Below are positions 26,603 through 34,211 of a DNA stretch of 64,000 bases, in pieces (position 1 is the first letter of the stretch; every line of letters begins with the position of its first letter). This DNA is from Paenibacillus brevis. GTDB taxonomy: Bacteria; Bacillota; Bacilli; Paenibacillales; Paenibacillaceae. The notes under the pieces were generated by a model. It was not told the DNA's origin. It saw only the letters and a list, made by a program, of their open reading frames with translations, and made no database searches. Made by a program: the position numbers and the translations under genes. The stretch covers positions 124,001 through 188,000 of the forward strand of contig NZ_JAHLQJ010000006.1 of assembly GCF_018919145.1 (NCBI RefSeq), read 5' to 3'.

Positions 26603-27835
26603 ATGTTTAACACGATCATTATTGTATTGCAGGTGCTGCTCGCTGTAGTCGGAGTGTATCAGTTCGCTTTGTCACTGTTCGGCATGTACAGGAAAAAGAA
26701 AAAAGTGGTCCACGATCCTTCCAAATCTTTCGCTGTGCTCGTAGCGGCGCATAATGAGGAACAGGTTGTCGGTGCTTTAATGGAAAACCTAAAGAATTTG
26801 AACTATCCGAAAGAACTGTACGATGTGTTTGTGATATGCGATAACTGTACAGATTCAACTGCTGAAATTGTTAGAAGCCACGGGATGAATGCCTGTGTAC
26901 GCGTTAACCCGAATCTGCGGGGGAAGGGCTATGCAATTGAGTGGATGCTGAAGCAACTCTGGAAGATGCCGCGCCAATATGACGCAGTTGTTATGTTTGA
27001 CGCTGACAATCTGGCGCATCCAGACTTTCTGCGCGAAATGAACAATGATCTTTGTTCCGGCGCCCGGGTCATTCAAGGCTACATTGATACGAAGAATCCG
27101 GAGGATTCCTGGATCACTGCGTCGTACGGGATCTCTTACTGGTACTGCAATCGTCTCTGGCAGCTTTCCCGGCATAATCTGGGGATGGCCAACTTTCTAG
27201 GCGGTACAGGGATGTGTTTTGAAACCGAGCTTCTTAAGGAAATTGGCTGGGGGGCTACCAGTCTTGTTGAGGACTTGGAGTTCACCATGCGCTGCGTGAA
27301 GCGCGGCATCTATCCCGTGTTTAATTATGATGCGAAGCTGTTTGACGAGAAGCCGCTCACCTTTAAGGCTTCTGCACGTCAACGTCTGCGGTGGATGCAG
27401 GGACATTTCACGGTAGCTCGAAGATATTTCTTCCCGCTGCTGTGGAGAAGCCTGAAAGAGCGCAGCCTGATCAAGCTGGACATGGCGCTGTATGGCGTTA
27501 ACGTCTATATCGTACTGCTGACATTCCTGCTCACCGCCTTGATCTGGGTAGATCAAACGATCTTTGGCGGACCGAATTTTGATACGTTGTACTCGAACTT
27601 CCCATTATGGATTTCCTTTGTAGCCATTGCAGCGAATGTGTTCATTTTCCTGGCGGCGATGGCATTGGAAAAGGTAACATACAAGAAAGTGTATGCTTAT
27701 CTGGTGCTGTTCCCGATCTATTTGCTGTCTTGGTGGCCGATCACGTTCTATGCGTTCTTCACGCAGAACAACAAGCAGTGGAGTCATACGCAGCATACTC
27801 GCGTAGTCCGCCTAGAAGAAGTCCAAAAAGGGTAG
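26603..27835 (+). CDS. GT2-family membrane glycosyltransferase
   Basis: 410 residues. One N-terminal transmembrane helix (3-25), a GT-A catalytic domain (FAVLVAAHNEE, VFVICDNCTDST, VVMFDADNL with the DxD motif, TSLVEDLEFTM with the catalytic ED, and RQRLRWMQGH, a QxxRW-type motif), then three or more C-terminal helices. These are the marks of processive synthases of the cellulose/hyaluronan/poly-N-acetylglucosamine type, acting at the inner membrane face. No partner genes adjoin, so the polymer or glycolipid made is unknown. ATG at 26603 preceded by AAAGGGGG. Confidence 0.82.
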   Translation: MFNTIIIVLQVLLAVVGVYQFALSLFGMYRKKKKVVHDPSKSFAVLVAAHNEEQVVGALMENLKNLNYPKELYDVFVICDNCTDSTAEIVRSHGMNACVRVNPNLRGKGYAIEWMLKQLWKMPRQYDAVVMFDADNLAHPDFLREMNNDLCSGARVIQGYIDTKNPEDSWITASYGISYWYCNRLWQLSRHNLGMANFLGGTGMCFETELLKEIGWGATSLVEDLEFTMRCVKRGIYPVFNYDAKLFDEKPLTFKASARQRLRWMQGHFTVARRYFFPLLWRSLKERSLIKLDMALYGVNVYIVLLTFLLTALIWVDQTIFGGPNFDTLYSNFPLWISFVAIAANVFIFLAAMALEKVTYKKVYAYLVLFPIYLLSWWPITFYAFFTQNNKQWSHTQHTRVVRLEEVQKG

Positions 27836-27841
27836 AGGTAA

Positions 27842-28007
27842 CTTAATTATCGACTTTTGATCACGAAGTAAACTCAAGTAGCATATTCGGCGTCGAATCT
27901 TGAACTCAGCCTGGGTCTTCCGTTGCTCACGTAGGTTTTGCCTACGCTCCGCTCCTCAGACCCAGGCTTTATTCAACCTTCTCGGTGCTGAAAAGCCGAT
28001 AATTAAG
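27842..28007 (+). repeat. intergenic structured repeat, copy B (type I, complete)
   Basis: 166 bp. Outer inverted repeat CTTAATTATCG / CGATAATTAAG is perfect over 11 bp. Inside are TTTGATCACGAAG, ATTCGGCGTCGAATCTTG, a perfect 11-bp stem AGCCTGGGTCT (27908-27918) / AGACCCAGGCT (27958-27968) enclosing CGTAGG/CCTACG, and the right motif CTTCTCGGTGCTGAAAAG. It begins 6 bases after the GT2 stop codon. Confidence 0.85.
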
Positions 28008-28024
28008 TCTTTATTGAGAGGTAC

Positions 28025-28189
28025 CTTAACAAGGAACTTTGATCACGAAGCAGACTCTAAGAGGACTATTCGGCATCGAATCTTGAACTAGCCAGGGCCT
28101 TGCGGTGCTCACGTAGGTTTTGCCTACGCTCCGCTCCTCAGTCCCTGGCTTCGTCCAACCTTCTCGGTGCTGAAAGTCCCTTTTTTAAG
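28025..28189 (+). repeat. intergenic structured repeat, copy C (type I, complete)
   Basis: 165 bp, same plan as copy B. The outer arms are CTTAACAAGGAACTTT and AAAGTCCCTTTTTTAAG, different in sequence from copy B but still largely complementary. The inner stem is AGCCAGGG / CCCTGGCT, where the T/A pair of copy B has become A/T. The CGTAGG...CCTACG core and the CTTCTCGGTGCTGAAA end are identical to copy B. Confidence 0.85.
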
Positions 28190-28208
28190 TTTATGTTTGG
28201 AAGGGTAG

Positions 28209-28307
28209 CTTAATTATCGACTTTTGATCACGATGTAAACTCAAGCAGCATATTCGGCGTCGAATCTTGAATTCAGCCTTCTTGGTGCTGAAAAGCCGAT
28301 AATTAAG
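28209..28307 (+). repeat. intergenic structured repeat, copy D (short form)
   Basis: 99 bp. Nearly identical to copy B at both ends (same CTTAATTATCG / CGATAATTAAG arms) but the whole inner hairpin between AATTCAGCC and TTCTTGGTG is missing, so the TCGAATCTTGAATTCAG block runs directly into the right arm. Confidence 0.85.
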
Positions 28308-28360
28308 TCTTTATAAATAGGCGTTAGAAACGGATTTGATGCTGAACATTTGTATGGAAT

Positions 28361-28506
28361 ATCGTATAAAAGTCATCGTTGAAATGTCCAAACAAGCAAT
28401 TTTGTACAATTATTCGTACAAAATGAGTTCGTATAGTACTATAATGTACTTTTTATATGAAGAATCGTATAAAACTTGTTTTATCGACGGTGATGGTTCG
28501 TACAGA
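28361..28506. promoter_or_regulatory. cluster of TCGTATAAAA-like motifs and palindromes between the repeats and infC
   Basis: ATCGTATAAAA (28361), TTCGTACAAAA (28413), TTCGTATAG (28428), ATCGTATAAAA (28464) and TTCGTACAGAA (28497) recur within 150 bp. Two form palindromes: ATTTTGTAC...GTACAAAAT (28399-28424) and AGTAC-TATAAT-GTACT (28435-28450), the latter framing a good -10 box. This looks like a multi-site protein-binding region, possibly an upstream infC promoter; identity unknown. Confidence 0.4.
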
Positions 28507-28711
28507 AGATTACACTGAAAAGCTAATGGGGACTAGTGGGGGTTAAGGTGGATCGAGTTTGAATCAAGTAAGCGTCTTTAGGGCAGCTTTTGATCATTTT
28601 GATTACGTGGTGTGGTATTTCAAAGGTAAACTGACCTAACAGCAGAGGATGCCCGAATTTGTATCCTTATCTTATATCTTTATCGTGTTTCCTCATCTTA
28701 TTTCCTTTCGC

Positions 28712-28741
28712 TTGACAATGATCTGCTTGCTGTGTTAAAGT
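28712..28741 (+). promoter_or_regulatory. sigma-A promoter of infC-rpmI-rplT
   Basis: TTGACA (28712-28717), 18-base spacer, TAAAGT (28736-28741). It stands directly before the L20-type leader. Confidence 0.75.
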
Positions 28742-28747
28742 ATTTGA

Positions 28748-28914
28748 GTATTGCAACAACAACAGTTTTGGATTGCAAGCAGAGGCTCGTGCTTCTCACC
28801 TGACCGACGATGGCGTTGGCTGGTATTGATCCAATGATTTATGAATGCTTATGTTCATGATGAATTGACGATCAGACAGGATGCGGGCGCCTAAACCTGC
28901 ATCCCTTTTTTATT
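28748..28914 (+). ncRNA. L20-type autoregulatory leader with attenuator of infC-rpmI-rplT
   Basis: A 160-190 base untranslated leader with stem-forming segments (e.g. AGAGGCTCGTGCTTCTCACC, GACGATGGCGTTGGCTGG) ends in a strong intrinsic terminator: GGATGC / GCATCC arms (28879-28904) followed by CTTTTTTATT, all before infC. This is the layout of the Bacillus L20 leader, in which ribosomal protein L20 binds and favours termination. A covariance search with the Rfam L20_leader model would confirm it. Confidence 0.75.
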
Positions 28915-28941
28915 GAACCTAATCAATGGAGGTGGAGAATT

Positions 28942-29451
28942 ATCAGTAAGGAACATATGATCAATGATGAAATTCGGGTGAAGGAAGTTCGTCTGGTTGG
29001 ACCTGAGGGTGAACAGATCGGAATTAAGCCTACCCGTGAAGCGCTGCAAATGGCAATTGATTTGAATCTGGATCTCGTCAACGTAGCACCGACGGCTAAG
29101 CCGCCTGTCTGCCGCATCATGGATTACGGAAAATTCCGTTATGAGCAGCAGAAGAAAGAAAAGGAAGCCCGTAAGAACCAGAAGATCGTGGACATCAAGG
29201 AAGTTTGGTTCCGTGCCAATATTGAGGAACACGACTTTCAAACGAAGCTTCGCAATGTGGTTAAGTTCTTGAATGAAGGCGACAAGGTAAAATGCTCGGT
29301 TCGCTTCCGCGGCCGTGAAATTACCCATGCCGATATCGGTAAGAAAATTCTTGATCGCGTCAAGGAAGAGGTTGCTGAGATCTCTGCCGTAGAACGTCTT
29401 CCAAAACTGGAAGGCCGCAGCATGATTATGATTCTGGCGCCTAAAAGCTAA
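28942..29451 (+). CDS. infC: translation initiation factor IF-3
   Basis: 169 residues when started at the ATC codon at 28942. IF-3 N-domain (INDEIRVKEVRLVGPEGEQIG, VNVAPTAKPPVCRIMDYGKF), linker EQQKKEKEARKNQK and C-domain (IEEHDFQTKLRNVVKFL, VRFRGREITHADIG) are complete. The start is non-AUG: GGAGGTGG (28928-28935) is 6 bases from ATC (codons S-K-E follow, aligning with the Bacillus MSKD start) and 20 from the first ATG at 28957, too far. An in-frame ATT at 28939 is an alternative. Rare start codons underlie infC autoregulation. First gene of the IF3-L35-L20 operon. Confidence 0.92.
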   Translation: MSKEHMINDEIRVKEVRLVGPEGEQIGIKPTREALQMAIDLNLDLVNVAPTAKPPVCRIMDYGKFRYEQQKKEKEARKNQKIVDIKEVWFRANIEEHDFQTKLRNVVKFLNEGDKVKCSVRFRGREITHADIGKKILDRVKEEVAEISAVERLPKLEGRSMIMILAPKS

Positions 29452-29485
29452 GCATATTGAACACAAACTATGAGGGGGAAGTACC

Positions 29486-29686
29486 ATGCCTAAAATGAAA
29501 ACTCACAGCAGTCTGAAAGACCGCTTCAAAATTACCGGTTCCGGTAAAGTAAGACGTTACAAAGCAAACCGCAATCACTTGCTGTCCCATAAGTCCAAAC
29601 GCGCAAAACGTGTATTGGCAAACAGCCCTGTGGCTTATTCCGGTGACGTTAGCCGTTTGAAACAACAACTTGCAAACTTGAAATAA
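29486..29686 (+). CDS. rpmI: 50S ribosomal protein L35
   Basis: 66 residues, complete. Begins PKMKTHSSLKDRFKITGSGK and has the LLSHKSKRAKR motif of L35. Strong site (GAGGGGGAAG) ahead of the ATG. Lies 34 bases after infC and before rplT, the conserved order. Confidence 0.96.
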   Translation: MPKMKTHSSLKDRFKITGSGKVRRYKANRNHLLSHKSKRAKRVLANSPVAYSGDVSRLKQQLANLK

Positions 29687-29719
29687 TCATTTACACAACT
29701 TATTGGGAGGTTTATTGAT

Positions 29720-30079
29720 ATGGCAAGAGTAAAAGGCGGATTTGTAGTTCGTCGTCGTCATAAAAAAGTATTGAAGCTGGCAAAGGGTTATTTTGGTTCG
29801 AAACATCGTATTTACAAAACTGCTAATGAGCAAGTTATGAAATCGATGCAATATGCATACCGGGATCGCCGCACGAAGAAACGCGACTTCCGTAAGCTTT
29901 GGATCGTTCGTATTAATGCGGCTGCCCGCATGAACGGCTTGTCCTACAGCAAATTGATGCACGGCCTTAAGCTGGCTGACGTCAACATCAACCGCAAAAT
30001 GCTGGCTGATCTGGCTGTGAATGATATTAATGCGTTCAATTCCTTGGCTACTGTAGCCAAAGAAAAAATCAACGCTTAA
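29720..30079 (+). CDS. rplT: 50S ribosomal protein L20
   Basis: 119 residues, complete. Motifs [45 protein letters not shown] and [15 protein letters not shown] are those of L20. It is an early assembly protein of the large subunit and the expected repressor of this operon through the leader at 28748-28914. Ribosome-binding site TGGGAGG precedes the ATG. Confidence 0.96.
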   Translation: MARVKGGFVVRRRHKKVLKLAKGYFGSKHRIYKTANEQVMKSMQYAYRDRRTKKRDFRKLWIVRINAAARMNGLSYSKLMHGLKLADVNINRKMLADLAVNDINAFNSLATVAKEKINA

Positions 30080-30094
30080 TTTATGAAACCTATA

Positions 30095-30142
30095 CCGCCG
30101 TCACAGAATGACTTGAGTCATTCCGGTGACGGCGGTTTTATT
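30095..30142 (+). terminator. terminator of the infC operon
   Basis: CCGCCGTCAC / GTGACGGCGG with a second pairing AATGACT / AGTCATT inside, followed by TTTTATT. Confidence 0.88.
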
Positions 30143-30343
30143 ATGATGCGTGAAAAATGTAAAAATGGGCACGATGAAGATAGGGTCTTTTATAAGGAAG
30201 AAACCTGCCTCAGAAGACAGAAGTTCACATCTACCAAACATGGGATGGGAACTGTGTCGAAAGGAAGCGTTTGCTTTTACAAAAAGACGAAACTTATTTA
30301 ACCATAGGTTATTAAAAGTATGGATTTTAGGTGTTTTTAAGGG

Positions 30344-30349
30344 TATAAT
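30344..30349 (+). promoter_or_regulatory. -10 box upstream of the nup operon
   Basis: A perfect TATAAT, 48 bases before the start codon. The -35 region at the right distance (TGGATT, 30321-30326) is weak, hinting at an activated promoter. In 30150-30340 I saw no purine-riboswitch core. Confidence 0.5.
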
Positions 30350-30396
30350 CGGTCTGTGCAGAAATGGACAAAATTTTTAAGGGGGATTATACGTTA

Positions 30397-31476
30397 ATGA
30401 ACAAGGTCTTCAAGTATTCTCTAGTCATGGTGCTCGCACTGACAATGGTTCTGACAGGATGCGGCAACAACAGCAAGAACAATGCGGCAAACAACACTTC
30501 TGATAATGGTGCTGCTACCAACAATTCCGGCGGCGCTGGCAACAGTGGTGACAAGGCTTCCAACATCAAGATCGGCCTTGTAACTGACGTAGGCGGCGTA
30601 AACGACAAATCCTTTAACGAATCCGCTTGGGAAGCTCTGGAAGCATTGAATGCTGAGCAAGGTATCCAGCATCAATATCTTCAAAGTACAACAAGCGCGG
30701 ATTATATTCCTAACCTGAACGAATTCGTTCAAGGCGGATTTGATCTGACTTGGGGAATTGGCTTTGACCTGGGCGATGCTGTTAAACAAGTGGCGGACGC
30801 TAATCCAAATGCGAAGCTTGCCATTATCGACGCGGTAGTTGAAGCTGCCAACGTTGAATCTGTAACCTTTGCCGAGAACGAAGGATCCTTCCTCGTGGGT
30901 GTGGTTGCTGGTCTTACTACAAAGACAAATAAGATCGGCTTCATCGGCGGTATGGAAAGCCCGGTTATCAAGCGCTTTGAAGTTGGCTTCAAGGCAGGGA
31001 TTGAAGCGGTTAATCCTGATGCAAAGCTGACGATTACTTATGCAGGCGCCTATGACAAGCCTGACGTTGGTAAATCCTTGGCAAGCCAATTGTTCGATGA
31101 CGGCGCGGACATTATTTTCCCAGCTGCCGGACAAACAGGCAACGGCGTATTTAACGAAGCAACTGCACGTAACGCTGCCGGTGGTGCCAACAAATTGTGG
31201 GTTATCGGCGTAGATAAGGATCAATCGATTGAATTCGGCGACGAAGTAACGCTGACTTCGATGGTTAAACGGGTTGACGTAGCGGTTAAGAACGTATCCC
31301 AACAAGTTATTGACGGTACGTTCAAGGGCGGACAAGTTACCAACCTGACTTTGAAGGATGATGGCGTAGGCTTGCCTGAAACTTCGAAGGCGAACGTAAG
31401 CCAAGAAATTCTGGACAAGGTCGAAGAGTTCAAACAGAAAATTATCAACGGTGAAATTACAGTTCCTGCTGAATAA
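30397..31476 (+). CDS. nupN: BMP-family ABC transporter substrate-binding lipoprotein (nucleoside type)
   Basis: 359 residues. Signal peptide with lipobox VLTGCGNN (Cys about residue 22), an Asn/Gly-rich tether, then the Bmp/Med fold: IGLVTDVGGVNDKSFNESAW, LTWGIGFDLGDAVKQVA, VTFAENEGSFLVGVVAG, KIGFIGGMESPVIKRFEVGF, IIFPAAGQTGNGVF. This family binds purine nucleosides; the four-gene order matches Bacillus nupNOPQ (yufNOPQ). The ATG at 30397 with GGGGG 11 bases upstream is used; an upstream in-frame ATG at 30364 would bury the signal peptide. A terminator follows the gene. Confidence 0.85.
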   Translation: MNKVFKYSLVMVLALTMVLTGCGNNSKNNAANNTSDNGAATNNSGGAGNSGDKASNIKIGLVTDVGGVNDKSFNESAWEALEALNAEQGIQHQYLQSTTSADYIPNLNEFVQGGFDLTWGIGFDLGDAVKQVADANPNAKLAIIDAVVEAANVESVTFAENEGSFLVGVVAGLTTKTNKIGFIGGMESPVIKRFEVGFKAGIEAVNPDAKLTITYAGAYDKPDVGKSLASQLFDDGADIIFPAAGQTGNGVFNEATARNAAGGANKLWVIGVDKDQSIEFGDEVTLTSMVKRVDVAVKNVSQQVIDGTFKGGQVTNLTLKDDGVGLPETSKANVSQEILDKVEEFKQKIINGEITVPAE

Positions 31477-31535
31477 TACCGTATAGATAAATCTCGAGAC
31501 CCGTTCCGATATGAAAAATGTAAAGCACAAACAAG

Positions 31536-31574
31536 CAAGGCCAGTGATGTATAACTGGCCTTGTTGTTTGCTTA
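31536..31574 (+). terminator. internal terminator between the binding protein and ATPase genes
   Basis: CAAGGCCAGT / ACTGGCCTTG stem (31536-31563) followed by TTGTTTGCTT. Partial read-through would give more binding protein than transporter. Confidence 0.75.
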
Positions 31575-31599
31575 AATCCCAAATGATGAGGGTGATTTC

Positions 31600-33144
31600 A
31601 TGAGCACTGCGGCTGCGGCTCCTGTGGTCGAGTTGAAGCAAATCACAAAGCGTTTCCCTGGCATTATCGCCAATGACTCTATCAGTTTGACCCTCCGCAA
31701 AGGGGAAATTCATGCGCTGCTCGGAGAGAACGGCGCCGGCAAATCGACTTTGATGAATATTCTATTTGGCCTTTATCAGCCAGATGAAGGCACGATTGAA
31801 ATGAACGGTACACCGGTTACGATTGACAATCCGAATAAGGCAATCAAATACGGAATCGGTATGGTACACCAGCACTTTAAGCTTGTTCAGCCTTTCACGG
31901 TGACAGAGAATATCATTCTGGGTATGGAGCCTAAAAAAGGACTAAATATCGACTATAAATCAGCATCCGCACAGGTGGCTAAGCTGTCGGAACAATACGG
32001 GCTTCAGGTCAATCCTAACTCGAAGATTCAAGATATTTCGGTAGGAATGCAGCAGCGCGTCGAAATTATGAAAACGTTGTACCGGGGTGCTGATATTTTA
32101 ATATTTGATGAACCTACTGCGGTATTGACGCCACAGGAAATCGAAGAGTTAATGGCCATTATGCGCCGCTTGGTGGCGGAAGGAAAATCCATTATTCTAA
32201 TTACGCATAAGTTAAAAGAAATCATGGAAATTTCGGATCGGGTAACGATTATCCGCAGAGGGAAGGTTATTGATACCGTAGATACGGACAAGACCAATCC
32301 GAGCGATCTCGCCGAAAAAATGGTCGGACGCAGTGTTTCGTTCAAGATTGACAAGGACGAGCCGAACATTGGCCAGCCTGTACTGGAAATGAATCAGGTG
32401 AGAGTGGAAAGCAAGGACGGCGTTTCTCTTCTTAACGGACTTGACCTGGTGGTCAGAGCCGGAGAGGTCGTCGGAATTGCCGGTGTGGACGGGAATGGTC
32501 AGACCGAGTTAATCGAGGCCATTACCGGACTGCGCAAGATCAATTCAGGAACGATTACTTTGTCAGGCAGAAGCATTACCAATCTGCCGACGCGGAAAAT
32601 TATTGAGAGCGGTGTGTCGCATATTCCGGAAGACCGTCACAAGCACGGTCTAGTTTTGGATTTCTCCGTCAAGGAGAATATGATTTTGGAAACCTATTAC
32701 AAGACTCCCTACAGTAAGGGCGCTTTCCTGGATCAGCGCACGATTGGCGAATATGCAGGAAAGCTAGTCAAAGATTTCGATGTGCGTACGCCGGATATTG
32801 AGACAAAGGCTCGTTCCTTGTCCGGAGGGAATCAGCAGAAGGCAATTATTGCGCGGGAAATAGACAAGAATCCCGATTTTCTTATCGCAGCTCAACCTAC
32901 ACGGGGCCTGGATGTAGGCGCCATTGAATTTGTACACAGACAATTAATCGCGCAACGCGATCAGGGGAAAGCTGTTCTTCTTGTCTCATTTGAGCTGGAT
33001 GAAATCATGAATGTGGCAGACCGGATCGCAGTTATTTATGGCGGCAAGATCGTCGGAGAAGTGTATCCGAAAGATACCAATGATCAGGAACTCGGACTGA
33101 TGATGGCAGGCTTTATCGATAAAGGGGGACAAAAGGGTGAATAA
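31600..33144 (+). CDS. nupO: nucleoside-type ABC transporter, tandem ATP-binding protein
   Basis: 514 residues made of two ATPase halves. First half: Walker A LLGENGAGKSTLMN, signature ISVGMQQRVEIMKTL, Walker B ILIFDEPTAVLT. Second half: a degenerate Walker A GIAGVDGNGQTELIEA, signature SLSGGNQQKAIIARE and LIAAQPTRGLDVGA. This asymmetric two-domain form is typical of sugar and nucleoside importers. It powers the permeases NupP and NupQ. ATG at 31600; overlaps nupP by 8 bases. Confidence 0.9.
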   Translation: MSTAAAAPVVELKQITKRFPGIIANDSISLTLRKGEIHALLGENGAGKSTLMNILFGLYQPDEGTIEMNGTPVTIDNPNKAIKYGIGMVHQHFKLVQPFTVTENIILGMEPKKGLNIDYKSASAQVAKLSEQYGLQVNPNSKIQDISVGMQQRVEIMKTLYRGADILIFDEPTAVLTPQEIEELMAIMRRLVAEGKSIILITHKLKEIMEISDRVTIIRRGKVIDTVDTDKTNPSDLAEKMVGRSVSFKIDKDEPNIGQPVLEMNQVRVESKDGVSLLNGLDLVVRAGEVVGIAGVDGNGQTELIEAITGLRKINSGTITLSGRSITNLPTRKIIESGVSHIPEDRHKHGLVLDFSVKENMILETYYKTPYSKGAFLDQRTIGEYAGKLVKDFDVRTPDIETKARSLSGGNQQKAIIAREIDKNPDFLIAAQPTRGLDVGAIEFVHRQLIAQRDQGKAVLLVSFELDEIMNVADRIAVIYGGKIVGEVYPKDTNDQELGLMMAGFIDKGGQKGE

Positions 33145-34210
33145 GCTGCGCAAAATATTTACGCTCGACAGCCTTGTCGTGCCTTTAGTCGCCATTGTGC
33201 TGGGCCTGATTGTAGGCGCATTGGTCATGCTGCTCGGGAATTACAATCCGATCGAGGCCTATTCCGCGCTCATTAAACGTGTGGTTGGCAGTCCTTATCA
33301 TATGGGGGAGACCATTCGTCAGGTCACACCTCTGATCTTTACAGGTCTGGCAGTGGCCTTTGCCTTCCGTTCAGGGATGTTCAACATCGGAGCGGATGGT
33401 CAGGTGCTGATCGGAATGACGACAGCTACGGCCGTGTCATTGTCTCTTGATGGGGTACATGCTCTGGTTTCAGTTCCGCTGGCAGTGATCGCGGGTGGTT
33501 TTGCAGGCGGATGCTGGGCGGCAATTGCCGGTTTCCTCAAGGCAAAACGGGGAATTAACGAGGTTATTACGACGATCATGCTGAACTGGGTCGCTCTTTA
33601 CTTCTCCAACTACATTATTCGTCACTTCTTCCTGTTAAAAGGACAGAACCGTTCCGAAGATATTCAGGCATCCGCTTCGATGACCTTCTTGTCTTCCATC
33701 TTCGACAATGCCCGTGTCCACTGGGGTACAGTAATTGCACTGATCGCAGCGGCGTTCTTTTATATTTACCTATGGAAAACAAAGCAGGGCTATGAAATGC
33801 GAGCTGTAGGCTTTAACCAGCATGCGGCTGAATACGCAGGGATGAACGTGGGCCGCAATGTCATCAAGGCAATGTTCATCAGCGGCGTGTTTGCCGGTCT
33901 GGCAGGCACCTTTGAGGTGCTTGGCGTATTCCATTTCCAATCGGTATTTGCCGCTTCTCCGGGGTATGGATTCGATGGGATTGCGGTCGCCTTGCTTGGG
34001 ATGAACCATCCGATCGGGGTTGTATTTGCGGCCATCCTGTATGGAGGCTTGACTTACGGATCGGCAGGTATGAGCTTTGCCGCCGGAGTTCCGCCTGAGC
34101 TTATTAAAATCATTATCGGCTCGATTATTTTCTTCATTGCGGCGCAAGGCATCGTGCGCTTCATCCTAAAGCCGTTTTATCTCAAGCGCAAGAAAGAGAA
34201 GGTGCTGTAA
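33137..34210 (+). CDS. nupP: nucleoside-type ABC transporter permease
   Basis: 357 residues, about nine hydrophobic segments, in the BPD_transp_2 family. Characteristic blocks are FRSGMFNIGADGQVLIGM, INEVITTIMLNWVALYFSNY and GYGFDGIAVALLGMNHPIG. Starts at GTG 33137 inside the nupO end, with AAAGGGGG about 8 bases upstream, so coupled translation is likely. Pairs with NupQ to form the membrane channel. Confidence 0.9.
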   Translation: MNKLRKIFTLDSLVVPLVAIVLGLIVGALVMLLGNYNPIEAYSALIKRVVGSPYHMGETIRQVTPLIFTGLAVAFAFRSGMFNIGADGQVLIGMTTATAVSLSLDGVHALVSVPLAVIAGGFAGGCWAAIAGFLKAKRGINEVITTIMLNWVALYFSNYIIRHFFLLKGQNRSEDIQASASMTFLSSIFDNARVHWGTVIALIAAAFFYIYLWKTKQGYEMRAVGFNQHAAEYAGMNVGRNVIKAMFISGVFAGLAGTFEVLGVFHFQSVFAASPGYGFDGIAVALLGMNHPIGVVFAAILYGGLTYGSAGMSFAAGVPPELIKIIIGSIIFFIAAQGIVRFILKPFYLKRKKEKVL

Positions 34211-34211
34211 T

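Noticed and set aside
27900..28091. 63-codon frame within repeats B and C
   Set aside because: Runs through the hairpins of the repeat; no ribosome-binding site.
27842..28307. CRISPR-like array of three repeats
   Set aside because: Units differ in length (166, 165, 99 bp), are palindromic throughout, have no uniform spacers, and no cas genes are present.
28336..28518. 60-codon Tyr/Ile-rich frame upstream of infC
   Set aside because: No ribosome-binding site, and it overlaps the palindromic motif cluster.
30150..30396. Possible purine riboswitch before the nucleoside transporter
   Set aside because: The conserved loop motifs of the purine aptamer are absent.
30421..31713. 430-codon antisense frame over nupN
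   Set aside because: The sense strand encodes an unmistakable BMP-family lipoprotein, and the antisense frame has no start signal.
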